The position numbers and the translations under genes were made by a program. 64,000 nucleotides of DNA, taken from the NCBI GenBank assembly GCA_022818135.1, contig JAFMSR010000008.1, positions 29,668,613 through 29,732,612 of the forward strand. Direction: 5' to 3'. This document shows, piece after piece, positions 12,061 through 23,334 of the stretch. Each line of letters opens with the position of its first letter. Position 1 is the stretch's first letter. The notes below the pieces were generated by a model that worked only from the letters and a program-made list of their open reading frames with translations, had not been told where the DNA came from and made no database searches. This stretch comes from Saxidomus purpurata (Eukaryota > Mollusca > Bivalvia > Venerida > Veneridae).

Positions 12061-15000
12061 TTACATTCTAACAGTTCGTAGTATAACCTTTATAAACTTA
12101 CACAGTTTCAGAAATTCTGACTTGTTGCCAGTACACATTAATTTTTCTAACTTAAACATGTTTGAACGTCGGTAGAAATATGGTTTGATAAACTGTCTTC
12201 TGTCATTGGAGAATTGTTCGCATTCAAATAAATAATGAAATTCATCTCCAATTTTATTTCTGCAAGAGTTACAATTCCTTTCATTTATTGGTATTCTTGA
12301 CCAGTTTCCTGTTTCAATAGGTGAGCGATGATTCCTTGTTCTAAATTTGATGAGATCATATAATAAAGAGGGTTGTAGTTCAGATAAATAGGATTCAATA
12401 CCAAAAGATTTCTTAAATACTCTGTAGAATGTGCTATTGCTTGAATTTTCAACTAAATGATACCAATTATTCAAGAATAAATCCTGTAATTTCTGTTTAA
12501 CCGACATCTTTAACCACTTTGTATTTGGAAAATTTTGTATGGTCCATATATTTATAAGACCACATTTAATTAAGATATATCGAACATTGTGCAACCATGG
12601 GTACTTTACTTGAAGAATTTCATCGGGTATGGTTTCTGTTGATCGTAAGATATTTTTATAAACTGCAGATGATAATTTGTTTGGTGTGTCTCCACCTTCA
12701 GTTACACAGAGTCTTGACCAAAAAGAAATTATTTTTTCTTCTATATCTATTGACAATGGCATACATCCTGTTTCACCGTACAGAAAATAATTAGGAGTAG
12801 ACCTTTTTAATTTCAATATATATTTCAAAAATTTTAGTTGTACACGTTCTATTAAATCTAGTTTCCCAAAACCCCATATTTCAGCTCCATAAAGTAAAAT
12901 AGGCTTGACAGTTTTATTAAACAGATCTATTTGTAAATCTATCGGAAGGTTAAGACGATTAGAATTTTTGATAAGACTATACATTGCCCTAGTTGCTTGG
13001 TTTGAAATATGTTTTTTACAACTAAGGAATGAGCCACTTCTATTAAAATACAGACCAAGATATTTATATTCGTTCACGACCTCTAGGGCTTCGTTTTTAA
13101 AAGTAAAGTTATACCTAGGTTGTCTGCCTTTAGCGAAAATAACAATTTTCGTTTTTGAAGTGTTTACCTTAAGCTTCCAAGTATCACAATATTGTTCGTA
13201 AGTATTTAAAGCTTCCTGTAAATCATTCGCTGTTTCTGCCATTATTACTGTGTCATCTGCATAAAGTAAAATGAATATTTTTAGAAGATCAAAGAGTTCA
13301 TTTGTGTTTTGTTCATTTTGCAGTATTATTCTTTGTACATTGCTATTATTTTGGAAAAAGTCTTTTAGATCGTTTAAAAATAGTGAAAAAAGCAAGGGTG
13401 ATAAATTTTCCCCTTGACGGACTCCAATATTACAAGAGAAAAAGTTAGAAAAATTTGAATTTACTCTTACACAGGATTTTATATCATTATACATGTTTCT
13501 GATTACTTGGAGACATTTTCCGTTAATATTAGAATTTATTAATTTTTCCCATAAACCATTTCTCCATATCGTGTCGAACGCTTGTTTCAAGTCGATAAAT
13601 GAGCAGATTAACTTTCTTTTGTTATTATTTAAATATTGAATAATATGGTGTAAAACGAATAAATTGTCTGCTGTTGAGAAACACTTTCTAAACCCCGCTT
13701 GTATGTTATTTAAAATGTCATTAGATTCAACATAGTCAGTAATTCTTTTATTTAAAATACTGGTGAATACTTTCCCTAGACAACTTAACAATGTTTTAGG
13801 CCTATAATTTTCAGGTTTTGTTATGTCGCCTTTATTTTTATATATTGGGTTGATGATACCTAATGTCCATAATTCTGGGATAACACCAGTATCATAAATG
13901 AGATTAAAGAGTTTAACATATATAGTTTTCATCAATGGCAAAGAAGCTCCCCAGTGGTGTTTTTGCCACTGACCGTTCCAAGGCGGTGCCCCACTGTGTT
14001 CCTTTAATTGTTCGTTTTGTCCTCGTGCTTTGTATGCTAGTGTGTGTTGGTAGTGTACGTGTGTGTGTGTACATGATTGTGTGTATGTGTGTATGTGTGT
14101 GTTGGTGGTGTGCACTTCTGGGTGCTGTGGGGCTCGTTTTGGGGAGGCTGCGTTTTTGGTACGTGGCATTCCGTTTGATATTATTTTTGTTTTTATTTGT
14201 TCGTTTACTATGTTATCGTAACCACTGGCTTTGTTATTTTTTAAAGTTTTTATTGCTGTCATTAGTTCATTTTCAGTGATAGGAACATTTATTTCTTCGT
14301 TTATTTCATTTTCTACGTTATTATTTTTGTTATTATTAATAATAATATTATTAATATTGTTATTATTATTATTATTATTATCATCATCATCTCTACCATT
14401 ATATTCTTCGTCACTAATGTTTACATTTTTGAAGAAATTATAAAGATCTGTTAAATCAGCTTCACTTTTCTGTGTTGGTTTTCTATTTAAGAGTTTCCAA
14501 TATTTACGTGGGTCTTCACTTTTGACAGTACGGAGTCTCTTAATTCTTGAACGTTTGTCTTTATTATAAAATTGATTCAATGTATTTTTGTAAATTTTAG
14601 CATTTCGTTTGAGAGTCTCTTTTGTTTCGTAATTCTTTCTTAGTTTATAAAGATATTTTGCAGTGTGAACGTTTTTCCTAGTTTGCTTGCACTTTGGTCC
14701 AAACCAAGAATTGTTATTTGAATTTCCGGTGTATGTTTTATTAATTACCTTAGTATATCCAAAAGTTTCGCTAGATGTATTTAAAAACAGTGATGATATA
14801 TCATTGACTATTCCGTCTACATTCTCTTGGGTAAAGTTCGTATCAAGTATATGATTATCAAGTGTTTCGTGAATATTTTGCAGTTTGTGTACATCAATTT
14901 TATCTACGAATTCGTTTGCTTTGGTTCTATCCCATAATTTAACAGACGGTTGTTCCTCATCATGTTCGTGATTACTTTTACTTAAGTTAAATGTTAAATT

Positions 15001-15183
15001 TAGTTCGACTGGGTTATGGACATCTGACAACAATGGACAGAAGTCTAATACTTGCAGCGAGGACACATATTCAAAAAGACTAGAGTTACAAACAAAGTAG
15101 TCAACAACACTTGTACCTTTACATGTAGTTTTCCCTGGAATATCCATATTTGTTCTCCCATTTAAAATATAAAAAACATTCAA
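12061..15183 (-). pseudogene. LINE ORF2: endonuclease tail, reverse transcriptase, zinc knuckle
   Basis: An uninterrupted frame of 1,040 codons. Residues 1-60 are the end of an AP-endonuclease domain (ILNGRTN, SVVDYFVCN, LLSDVHNP). An asparagine-rich simple repeat lies near residues 265-290. RT follows, with PIYKNKGDITKPENYRP, motif A FIDLKQAFD (about 520), GVRQGENLSPLLFSL, catalytic YADD (641-644) and YKYLGLYF. The C-terminus has a CCHC knuckle (CNSCRNK to FHYLFEC). Residues about 331-413 are not LINE: they are a translated (CA/GT)n-element copy that happens to keep the frame open. The first ATG used here is internal to the endonuclease; a frameshift in a poly-A run near 15185 and the hAT insertion separate it from the true N-terminus. 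So the reading frame is long but the element is not intact. Confidence 0.85.
13944..14194 (+). mobile_element. (CA/GT)n-cored element, copy 5, inside the LINE RT frame
   Basis: It starts within the family sequence at AAGCTCCCCAGTGG (truncated) and ends at the fixed TTTGATATTATTTTTGTTTT end. It has a short, degenerate GT core and small deletions relative to other copies (for example GGCATTCCGTTTGAT in place of GGCATTCCCTGTTTGAT). It contains no stop in the LINE frame on the opposite strand. No target-site duplication seen. Confidence 0.85.
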
Positions 15184-15376
15184 TTAAAAAAAACTCAAGA
15201 AATTGACTCCCATAATTATTGGAGGACTTATCATCATTTACACGTGCTTTCATTACATTTGAAGACCTGTCAAACATACTCATTTCGAGATTATATTCGG
15301 AGCATATTTCTTCCAAATTTTGGCTTTCAAAAAATTCAGTGTCAACTATTATGTAATCCTGAAGACATTTAGTTCT
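15184..15376 (-). pseudogene. LINE endonuclease middle part, frameshifted
   Basis: Frames here encode DYIIVDTEFFE, LEEICSEYNLEMSMFDRSSN and NYGSQFLEF. These belong between the N-terminal endonuclease piece at 16.6-17.3 kb and the RT frame. The switch of frame into the RT frame falls at a run of A/T near 15185-15192, consistent with a single indel in a homopolymer. Confidence 0.7.
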
Positions 15377-15381
15377 AGAAT

Positions 15382-16630
15382 CAAGGCCGTCGCGGACGGT
15401 CCGGCCGGTATGGCCATGGCCGGACCACTATTTTGGCCAAGCAAACTATCGGCCGTACCATATTCCCCTTAACTCTCCATATTCTCTCAATTTTCTTTTT
15501 TACTGAAATAATCAAAAGTGCCGACGCACTTGCAATCATCGGTAAAGCGACTCTTATTGCCTGAGGGTGTGAAAACCGGCAACTATATTGAATCCAATTA
15601 CCAATTATTAAAGATTATCTCAAGCGAGGTATCAAAGGCACGACAACTGGTTGATCTTTTAATCTGTTTGATTTAAAGAACGATTTTTTATTTCAATAAT
15701 TCTTAATCTGAAACCTTCTGTATGTATGCTATTGTTTCAAAATGGGTATACCCCGAGTACCAACTCAATCTAAGCCATTTAATTTTCCATAGCGAACCTT
15801 TGGTCAAAAATTCCAGTGAAAAGACGTTTTCAGTCTTCATGGTTTACTTATAGACCGTGGTTGCATTATTCAGCGTTGCAAAGAATCAAACATACCTACG
15901 AAGCACTATGACACATGCTAGATCCAACAGTCTCATGACTATATACGTTCATAAACACAAAACAGACGCTCTGGATTTGAATGAAATTGCAAAAGAATGT
16001 ACATGTATTGCTGTGCATGTAAAACGTAGATTGGTGTTCGGTTAATTAAAAACAATGACTATATATGAGCTCAGAAAAATGTAATGCTGAAACACAGCAG
16101 CTCTGAGTAATAGCTAACAGTATTTCCATTCAGTTTGGTTGTGTGCAGTTTATACGATGTCTTGGTTTTGTCAATTATTATACAATGTAGAATTACTGAA
16201 ACTGTCGAAAATAGTTTGAGGTATATAATAATGTTCCTCCATGGAATTCGTTTGTTTATCTGTTAAAAAATTAGCTCAGAACAATTTAATACTTAGTCAT
16301 GCTATGATTATGTGTTTGCATTGTATACGGTGTCATGTAGAATAAATAAATCTGCTAAATAATTGCCCAAATATATGGTTTTCCATAAAATCTTTACGAA
16401 AAAAAGTTAAAATTACAATCCAGAATTACACTCGGGATGCAATAAAAACGTATCTTAAGGCATACAGAAACTAAAATATTTCTATGGGTTGAGATCCCTT
16501 ATACCCCCCTTACGAGAGGAGATGACCCCTCTCGTGCTCTCCCCCATCCAGGAATACTCTATAGAATGGAATGCACCATCTCGATCATGACTTCAACCGG
16601 ACCACTTTGCAATAGTCGACGACGGCCCTG
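15382..16630 (+). mobile_element. hAT-like DNA transposon, 1.25 kb, inserted in LINE endonuclease
   Basis: The ends are imperfect inverted repeats, CAAGGCCGTCG on the left and CAGGGCCGTCG on the right (reverse complement), and they are flanked by a direct AGAAT (15377-15381, 16631-16635). Removing the insert restores the endonuclease reading through GDFNS and RTK. The frame at 15857-16045 ends in MTIYVHKHKTDALDLNEIA and VKRRLVFG, which resembles the C-terminal dimerisation tail of ZMYM/TTF-type hAT transposases. hAT elements normally leave 8-bp duplications, so a 5-bp match implies decay or another superfamily. The rest of the transposase is not recognisable. Confidence 0.6.
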
Positions 16631-17329
16631 AGAATTAAAATCTCCAAATAAACAACATGTGTCATATTTCCGTACTAACTTGTTAACATCCCCTTGGATT
16701 TCTAAGAATGGGTCTTCTAAAGAATAATCCGAGTACTCTGGTGGTACATAAACAATGCCACAGACTACATCTTTTTCTGTTTTTAACAAAGTTTTTGAAA
16801 TAGTAAACCATAAAACCAGTTTATTATCCGTCTCTTTTACAGAAACATATTTAGAAATATCCTTTCTAACAAGTAAAGCAATGCCGCCAGATTTACGTCT
16901 GCTAGTAGAAATTCTATTTTTCATAAAAATATCAAAACCCGGTATACTTACAAAGTCTAAGTCATCACATTTCGTTTCTTGCAATCCTATTATATTATAC
17001 TTCTTTAAAAAATCAATACACTCTGGGCAATTTAATTTCGATTTCAAACCACATACATTTAACGAAAGAATTTTAAGTACTTCCGATACCTTTGGTTCTG
17101 GTAGAGAAACAATTTTATTCAAGTTATCTCCCTTATTCTGTAAAGCATTTTTCGGAAGATCTACATTTTCTTCAGCACTATACCGCGCAGGATAGTTACT
17201 AGAATGAATAACCTGTTCGCCCGGGACAAAGATCCCACATTGGCTATTACTATTATTAGAGACATTATAATACATTGGGTAAGTAAGTTCATTATTTAAA
17301 AAAACAACTTTGCATAGAAATGTCGACAT
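16631..17329 (-). pseudogene. LINE AP-endonuclease N-terminal part
   Basis: The frame from 17329 encodes about 90 poorly conserved residues and then an exonuclease-III-like fold: LSLNVCGLKSKL (the LNV/NINGL strand), IGLQETKCDD (catalytic glutamate), RRKSGGIALLVRK, GIVYVPPEYSDY and LFGDFNS (GDFN catalytic loop). The open frame runs on to 16559, but residues after GDFNS belong to the inserted hAT-like element. The missing endonuclease half is at 15184-15376 and in the start of the RT frame. Confidence 0.8.
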
Positions 17330-17377
17330 TTAAAAACAAAGGAAAACAAGCAAGAAATAAACTGTTCCAATACATAT

Positions 17378-19871
17378 CACTGCGGATGAACGACCACCGG
17401 ATATTGGGGCGAAAGTGAGCACAAATAATTAGTTTTCGCGAGGAACGTTTACAATTGGGGTAAGATAAAATCCGATATTTAATCTTATGCACATTATCTT
17501 GTGTTTCTTTTTGTGTTTTTGGATACTTCGATGACTATCTTAGTCCATTGTATACCCGAGCTGTAAATGATGTCGGTTAATATGTTCAATTACCAAAAAC
17601 AAGATCACCTGCTCACTTGAAAAGTTCGACCGTTGGTAATGTTTACCGTTTTATTTCGCAAATGTGCTTAGATTTGAATAATCTGAATCGAGCAATTTAT
17701 TTGGGCAAGTACCAGACATAAGTGTCCAAGATCTTGTCCACAAACGTTATTTCGGGGCCAAAATATTGATACATATATAACTAAAGTTAGTGTACTGGGT
17801 ATTGTTTATTTTGATTTCTGGTGTACCGGAGTATTGATACTAACGTGTACTGAGTATTGGGCATTAAAAGTGAGTAATATAAGTATACTGCTGCTTTTTA
17901 AAGCGTTTTATTAGCTCTACACAACACGAAGTACCCAAGGTTGGTAATTGTGATCTTACTGTGTCCGTCGTCTTTATATCTTTCTATCGTCTGCGTTTCG
18001 CCTGTGCACATTTTACCTTGTGTATGCAAATGAGACTGCATTTTTCACTGGAGCTTCAGGAATCTTGATCAGAATGACTGCCTTTATGTAATCTACGTCG
18101 ATTCGAATATGTGTCATCTTGTTTCAAAAACTTTGTCATGGGATCAAATCATAGACAAAACTTTTATATGCAATAAAGGTTTCATTTTTCATTCGATCTC
18201 CATGAACTTGGTTAGTATGATTGCTTTGATGAACTTTAGGTCGAGTACTAATATGAGTCAAGTTGGGTAAAAAATTAGGTCACTGGATCAAATCAATGAA
18301 AACCCTTGTGTATACAATAGATGTTCCATTTTTCATTGAATCTTCATCATCCTTAATCGGAAGTATGTACAGTCTTGGCCAACCATAGATTGAGTTTGCA
18401 TATGGGTCATCTGTGGTCCAAAACTAGGTCAGTGGGTAAACTCATAGAAAAAACCTTGTTTTTGCAATATTCTATGCTAGTTGATATACCTTTTTTAATT
18501 TATTTTAAAATGTTTTAGATCAAACCAATTTAAGGTACAGTATGACATGTTGCATATCCAAAATCAATTCTTTTTCTACAAAATAATTTGAATTTACACA
18601 TCCCGGAAAACTAAATATTCACATCACGGGCAAGTGTTTAAAATTGCTTAGTATATCTTCACGTTTATTTCCCTTGTATACATCGAACAAAGCCAAAGCG
18701 TGTGATGTCTTAGGGAAGGATGGTCCATTTCATCTTTGACAATATGCGGGATAATGATACTTTGCACAAACCCGAAAATCTGACGTAATTGTTTAGATAA
18801 TAGTAGGGATTAACGGAACATTTTTTCACAGCATCGTGTAATTCATTTTTATCGATAGAAATGAATGTTGCAGGAATGCTTTTATGATAATTCGTGAAAA
18901 AAAGTGTTGTTTTTTATTGTGTAACTATGCCACACCGCGCACGCACGCATGCACGCACTCACGCACGCACAGTGGAATTATGGCAGAGAGTTCCGCTATT
19001 TTGCATTAACTAGAACAAAACACTGCATTTTATCTTACAACTTATACGTATTTTAGACAAATGTTTAGTAGCTGTAGATAATATTCAAAGTCACTTCATG
19101 TCCGAGTCATTGAATGGTTAGTGCAGTACTGCACAGCATATCTATTTACACACGATATTGTTGATTATTTGGTGAAGATTAAAATATATATATATAATTG
19201 TACATGTGTGTCAAATGTGTGTAATACTCAAAACGCCAGACAAAACGCTTTATAATACACTTTTATAGTATAAATTATCAACGTTTAATATGACTTGTGC
19301 AAAACAACACACTTCCTGAATTCATACCTTCAACTGATAACAAATAAATACATTTCCAGTTTCAAATTATTTTTTTTACTCATTTCTTGATGCAATACTC
19401 AGTACAGTGATTCGCTCACTCCGTCAATATCAGTAACGTTTAACCAATACCCAGTACAGTAATTGAAATGTTTCGAGAACCGTATCTCCGCTATACTTTC
19501 GTCTTAAATGATGAAATTTTAACCATTAATATGTTGTCGTTAGGCAAATGATATGCCGTATTCAGATTATTAATATGATAATTATTTATCAAATGAAACG
19601 GCCTACTTTGCCAACGGTCGAGATTTTTCGAGTGAGCACACTATTTGTTTTGGACATTTTCAACATTTCAACATATATATGTTGCAAAACGAGAATACAT
19701 TCGGCTTGAACAGTCATTAAAGTATCTGAAAACACACAAATAGACACAAAATGATATGCATCAGAGTGAAAATCGGGTTTTAACTTACCCCAGTTGTTAC
19801 ACGTTACTCGCGAAAACTAATTATCTGTGCTCACTTTTGCCCCAGTATCCGGTGGTCGTTCATCCGCAGTG
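17378..19871. mobile_element. 2.5 kb DNA element with about 500-bp inverted ends and CATAT duplication
   Basis: The first 100 bp (CACTGCGGATGAACGACCAC onward) match the reverse complement of the last 100 bp closely. Weaker inverted similarity extends inward to about 17870 and 19380, for example GACCGTTGG near 17628 against CCAACGGTC near 19610. The direct repeat CATAT flanks it (17373-17377 and 19872-19876). CAC-starting ends with a 5-bp duplication recall Transib/Chapaev/CACTA types, but no transposase is present, so it is a non-autonomous fold-back element. Confidence 0.8.
18000..18480. repeat. Degenerate tandem repeat inside the 2.5 kb element
   Basis: About three diverged units of roughly 140-160 bp share phrases such as GGATCAAATCA, CATTTTTCATT and GGTCGAG/GATTGAG with ATGGGTCAT. 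This style of repeat (ACTAGGTCACTGG, TCTTCATGA) is familiar to me from bivalve dispersed elements. Confidence 0.55.
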
Positions 19872-19876
19872 CATAT

Positions 19877-21957
19877 GAAACGTGAGATATTTTGGTAGTA
19901 ATAACTCAAATACAACAAATTCGCAGGCGAGAGACTATTAGTACCGTTACACTAATTATATATTTCATTCAGATATAAATCTTGGGTCAACGACCAATAA
20001 TTGTATGGATTGTAATAGAGATGTACACGCGATAACCTGATGTGAAGATGGACATCTGAATAGCGTCTAAAATAGGGGACTTTCTCAAAAGTATTTTGAG
20101 TATGATGTCAGGCGTTTTACTCTTTGTACGAAAATCATTCCTAATGCTGATTTTAAGGAAACACCCGAGTTAAGCCGATCTATTTTCAAAGTTTTTACTG
20201 GTTTATATATTTGTGATTATGTTTAGAAAGTATCTAAACCTATACACTTTAAGACAAGGCTTTTTAATATCAAAACAAATAAAACAAAAGCTGGTGGCCA
20301 TAAAAAAAATTTTTTATCAGTTGGGGGCGACTCCCTATACCCAAAGCTATTGCATTTTGCTTGAGGGAATGGTGTCGTAGGTATTTAAACAGTTTATTTG
20401 TTCCATTTTTATGACGTATGATTATGGAGTGCAACCTTTTAAAACTGCACATATCCTTTGCACACCGGCATTTTTTTTTACACACTCGACAGCCACGCAT
20501 GCGTTTTTGCAAACACTGTACATCACGTTATGGCTACTTTCGGTTTACTGCGCGTGTTGTATACGTCAGCAAATAGATTGAGCTGTAACATGAAAGTAAA
20601 AAAAAATCCATTGGCCCACCTACAGAGGTCACGCGCAGGGGTCACCCTGTTTGCTAACCTGCGCATTTTTTTTTTTTTTTTTTTTTGCTAACGAGAGGTC
20701 AATTTCAAGCGTTCTCATAAGATGTCAATATACCTAGGTTTGAGTACGACATGTCTGCTTTTATGTCTGTGAAAAAATATTTGCACCGCTCAAAACACTA
20801 TCCCACAGGGGCCTGTACGCGAACGTTGGTAAAATGAAAATTTTCAAAGCTGGTAAAATTGTTTCCAAGGTCATTTTCAAGGGCGTCTTAAAGTGTCAGC
20901 ATTTGCCTCGGACATCTGAGTTTTCAACATTCAGGAGCTGTCGGCATAGCCTTTAAATTCATACAGACAAAACGTGTTCCATACGGTTGCTGTCACTTAT
21001 ATGGAAGGCCAAAACTGTCTTAACCCGCGTATACGGTTTATTACGTTACAGGTGTTCAAAGGATATAAGATCATAACCCTAATTTTAAAACAGGTATCAA
21101 AATCTGTGGCACTTTATCCTCAAGCAGGGAATAATTTCTGAAATGCAACACAACGTTTAAATATTGGAAACTACCCCATGCTGTAAGTCTCGTCAAACAA
21201 TGGTGATGTTTCAGATATTTTTTAACAAGATAAATTAAAAGCAATAAAAGTTAACATAATTTGCGAATGCGTCTCAAATCGTCAAAGCTAAAGTAGACTA
21301 TAACAGTATCTGCTACTTTTTTCGCATGAAATTCGGCGAACATTAGCAGACATGATAAATGTGGCTTATATTGAGTCAAAAATGAAGCGTTCTAATCACG
21401 CAATGGATTATGAAATTTCTATATACATACTGTGAACAGGTATCCATGTATGGCAGGGAATGCAATGGGCTGTTTGTGCTGCCATAGGTGGCATATGCAT
21501 ACAAATGTACATGCCAACTGCCACCACGAATTTTAATCAGGTCACGGAAATTATGACTGCCTTCACTTAAAGATTGTGGTTGACAGTAATGGCACAAAGC
21601 AAATTATTCTGAAGCAGGTTTTCTTGGGAACCAGCAAGATGCAAAAACTGCTGGTTAATGCCCCGCCAAATTGCTAGAGCTGAATACCGGTAGCTGTTTC
21701 CTGTCGACTGTCTTAGGCCAGCGGACAAAAACTCTACAAACGAACGGTTTTCATTCCTTACAGTACTGCTAAATATTGTAAGAAACATGGCTATGAAAGA
21801 GAATTGATTAGATACATAGAATGTACAGATTATCCAAGAAAGTACAGATTATCCACTGAGCATACAATAGGGCAACTGAGTGATCTCTGTATGACATATA
21901 TGTCTGTCATTGTAAGAATATTGTCTACCTTTGTGGGTCATTGGTTTTTTTCTTATT
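19877..21957. other. No gene recognised
   Basis: AT-rich sequence with only short open frames, none resembling a known protein. There is a T tract at 20668-20686. Confidence 0.5.
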
Positions 21958-21963
21958 AAAAAA

Positions 21964-22003
<40 letters not shown>

Positions 22004-22089
22004 AAAAAACCCCCCCTTTTTTTTCCCCCCCCCCCCCCCCCCCCCAACAACCCCCCCCTCCACACCCAAAAAAAAAAAAAAAAAAAAAT
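21958..22089. repeat. Homopolymer block A/C/A
   Basis: A run of about 36 A with one T is followed by mixed C and T runs, about 25 C, more C-rich sequence, then about 22 A. Blocks like this often come from sequencing or assembly error. Frames reported through it encode only Lys/Pro or Phe/Gly runs. Confidence 0.85.
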
Positions 22090-22661
22090 TTAACGATGGA
22101 CACACAATTGTATTGTACGAGAGAGTCACAGGTGAATACACACCTGGCAGGTAATCATACGGATAAGTACCTATGTGACTGTGTCGTCTGCATTTTTCAG
22201 ACTTGAGACATCAGTAAGTGTTTTTCACTTGAAATAATAATCATACGTTTCCAAATGTTTGTGACAAACTATAATATATTTAATGAAATATAATTTAACA
22301 GTTTGAAATCAAATTTAATTCCATAACTTCGGCAACATTGAAGCCTGTTAATTACCTAATTGATTGTCCTTTAATCTTTTGTCCCTCTAGGTGTATGTTT
22401 GCAAAACAAAAGCAAATGATTTGTTTGTACATTTTAAAACTGATGAAACAGATATAATTGTACTTCCATTCGCTCCGATTGGCTGTAGAATGAGTAAAAA
22501 TTGTAAATATATATCTCTAGAGTTACTCTAACGCTCACTTTAAAAAAAAAAACCACATCATATTATTACAAACTTGTGTACAAATTGGACATTACTACTT
22601 TGTTATTTTAGAAATTGTGAGTTTATTTGTGTTGATTAGTGTTTGTGTAATAGTATCAAGA

Positions 22662-22808
22662 ATGGCTCTTGTTATAGGTCACAGTTAGACTAAGTATCTT
22701 TCGGACTGTCTTAGTAGTGAACATTTTTCCGTGTTTTCACATTCTGGATACCGCACGCTGAAGTTTCTGCAGGAGGATATATTGTTTGATGTTACTCTCT
22801 TTTTCTCG
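22662..22808 (+). pseudogene. SGNH-hydrolase-like first exon with splice donor and one stop
   Basis: Exactly 49 codons run from ATG to a canonical donor (TCG then GTAAGT at 22809). They read MALVIGHS, one TAG, TKYLSDCL, then FSVFSHSGYRT and ILFDVTLFFS. VIGHS followed by a hydrophobic strand and SHSGYRT resembles block I and the following strand of SGNH/GDSL-type domains found in mollusc transposon-like proteins, with GHS in place of GDS. The single TAG (codon 9, CAG-like position) breaks it. A downstream exon was not found. It lies 2.2 kb upstream of the Mutator-like element, but a connection is unproven. Confidence 0.4.
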
Positions 22809-22809
22809 G

Positions 22810-23330
22810 TAAGTAGTTTTTGTTTTAGAATCATCAAAGTCATAAGTGTCTGTTAAAATTAGATATGTACGTATATTCTATTACGCTTAAAACATTTTAC
22901 AATGTTTATAATAAAACTTATAAACATTTGAAGATCCAACAATGGATTTCAAGAAGCTGTTAAATTTATATAAAAATTATGTTTTATACTTAATTTGTGA
23001 AAGAGATTCGGATCAACGTTAAAAGCGTATATCATCACGTTTACCAAAAAAATCGTAAAATTAGTATTAATGAAAGCATATGTAAATTAATAAAAAATTA
23101 AATAATCAAAAGCAGCTACCTGCCGTTAGTAAAATAGAATAGTATAGATACCCAATGTTTTATGATGTGTGGCAATTAACCTGTCTATCACTTTGAGTGT
23201 ATACACACCAAACAATTAGCACGGCGTTGACACTTTGTGGATTATCAAACCGTTGATTAAAGAAAGTGATTTGTATCCGCAGGCTATAAACAGGGCTTTC
23301 CGCAGAATATGAAGTTCTAACATTTGGTTA
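22810..23330. other. No gene recognised
   Basis: AT-rich sequence between the exon-like piece and the CGTCCGC array. Possibly intron. Confidence 0.4.
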
Positions 23331-23334
23331 TACA

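Larger units (their letters stand above)
11832..17377 (-). mobile_element. Long minus-strand LINE carrying two nested insertions
   Basis: From 5' to 3' on the minus strand: an AP-type endonuclease (17329-16631), a hAT-like insertion, the rest of the endonuclease (15377-15100), RT, a C-terminal zinc knuckle, and a 3' UTR ending in AATAAAAGAGATG followed by (TTCTG)n at about 11835-11855. Without insertions it would be roughly 4 kb. No ORF1 is attached: the 5' side meets the inverted repeat of the 2.5 kb element at 17378. The domain order fits a Jockey/CR1-type LINE; clade not assigned. Confidence 0.8.

Noticed and set aside
18935..18971. CACG-rich short repeat as a structured site
   Set aside because: Too short and irregular; ordinary simple sequence.
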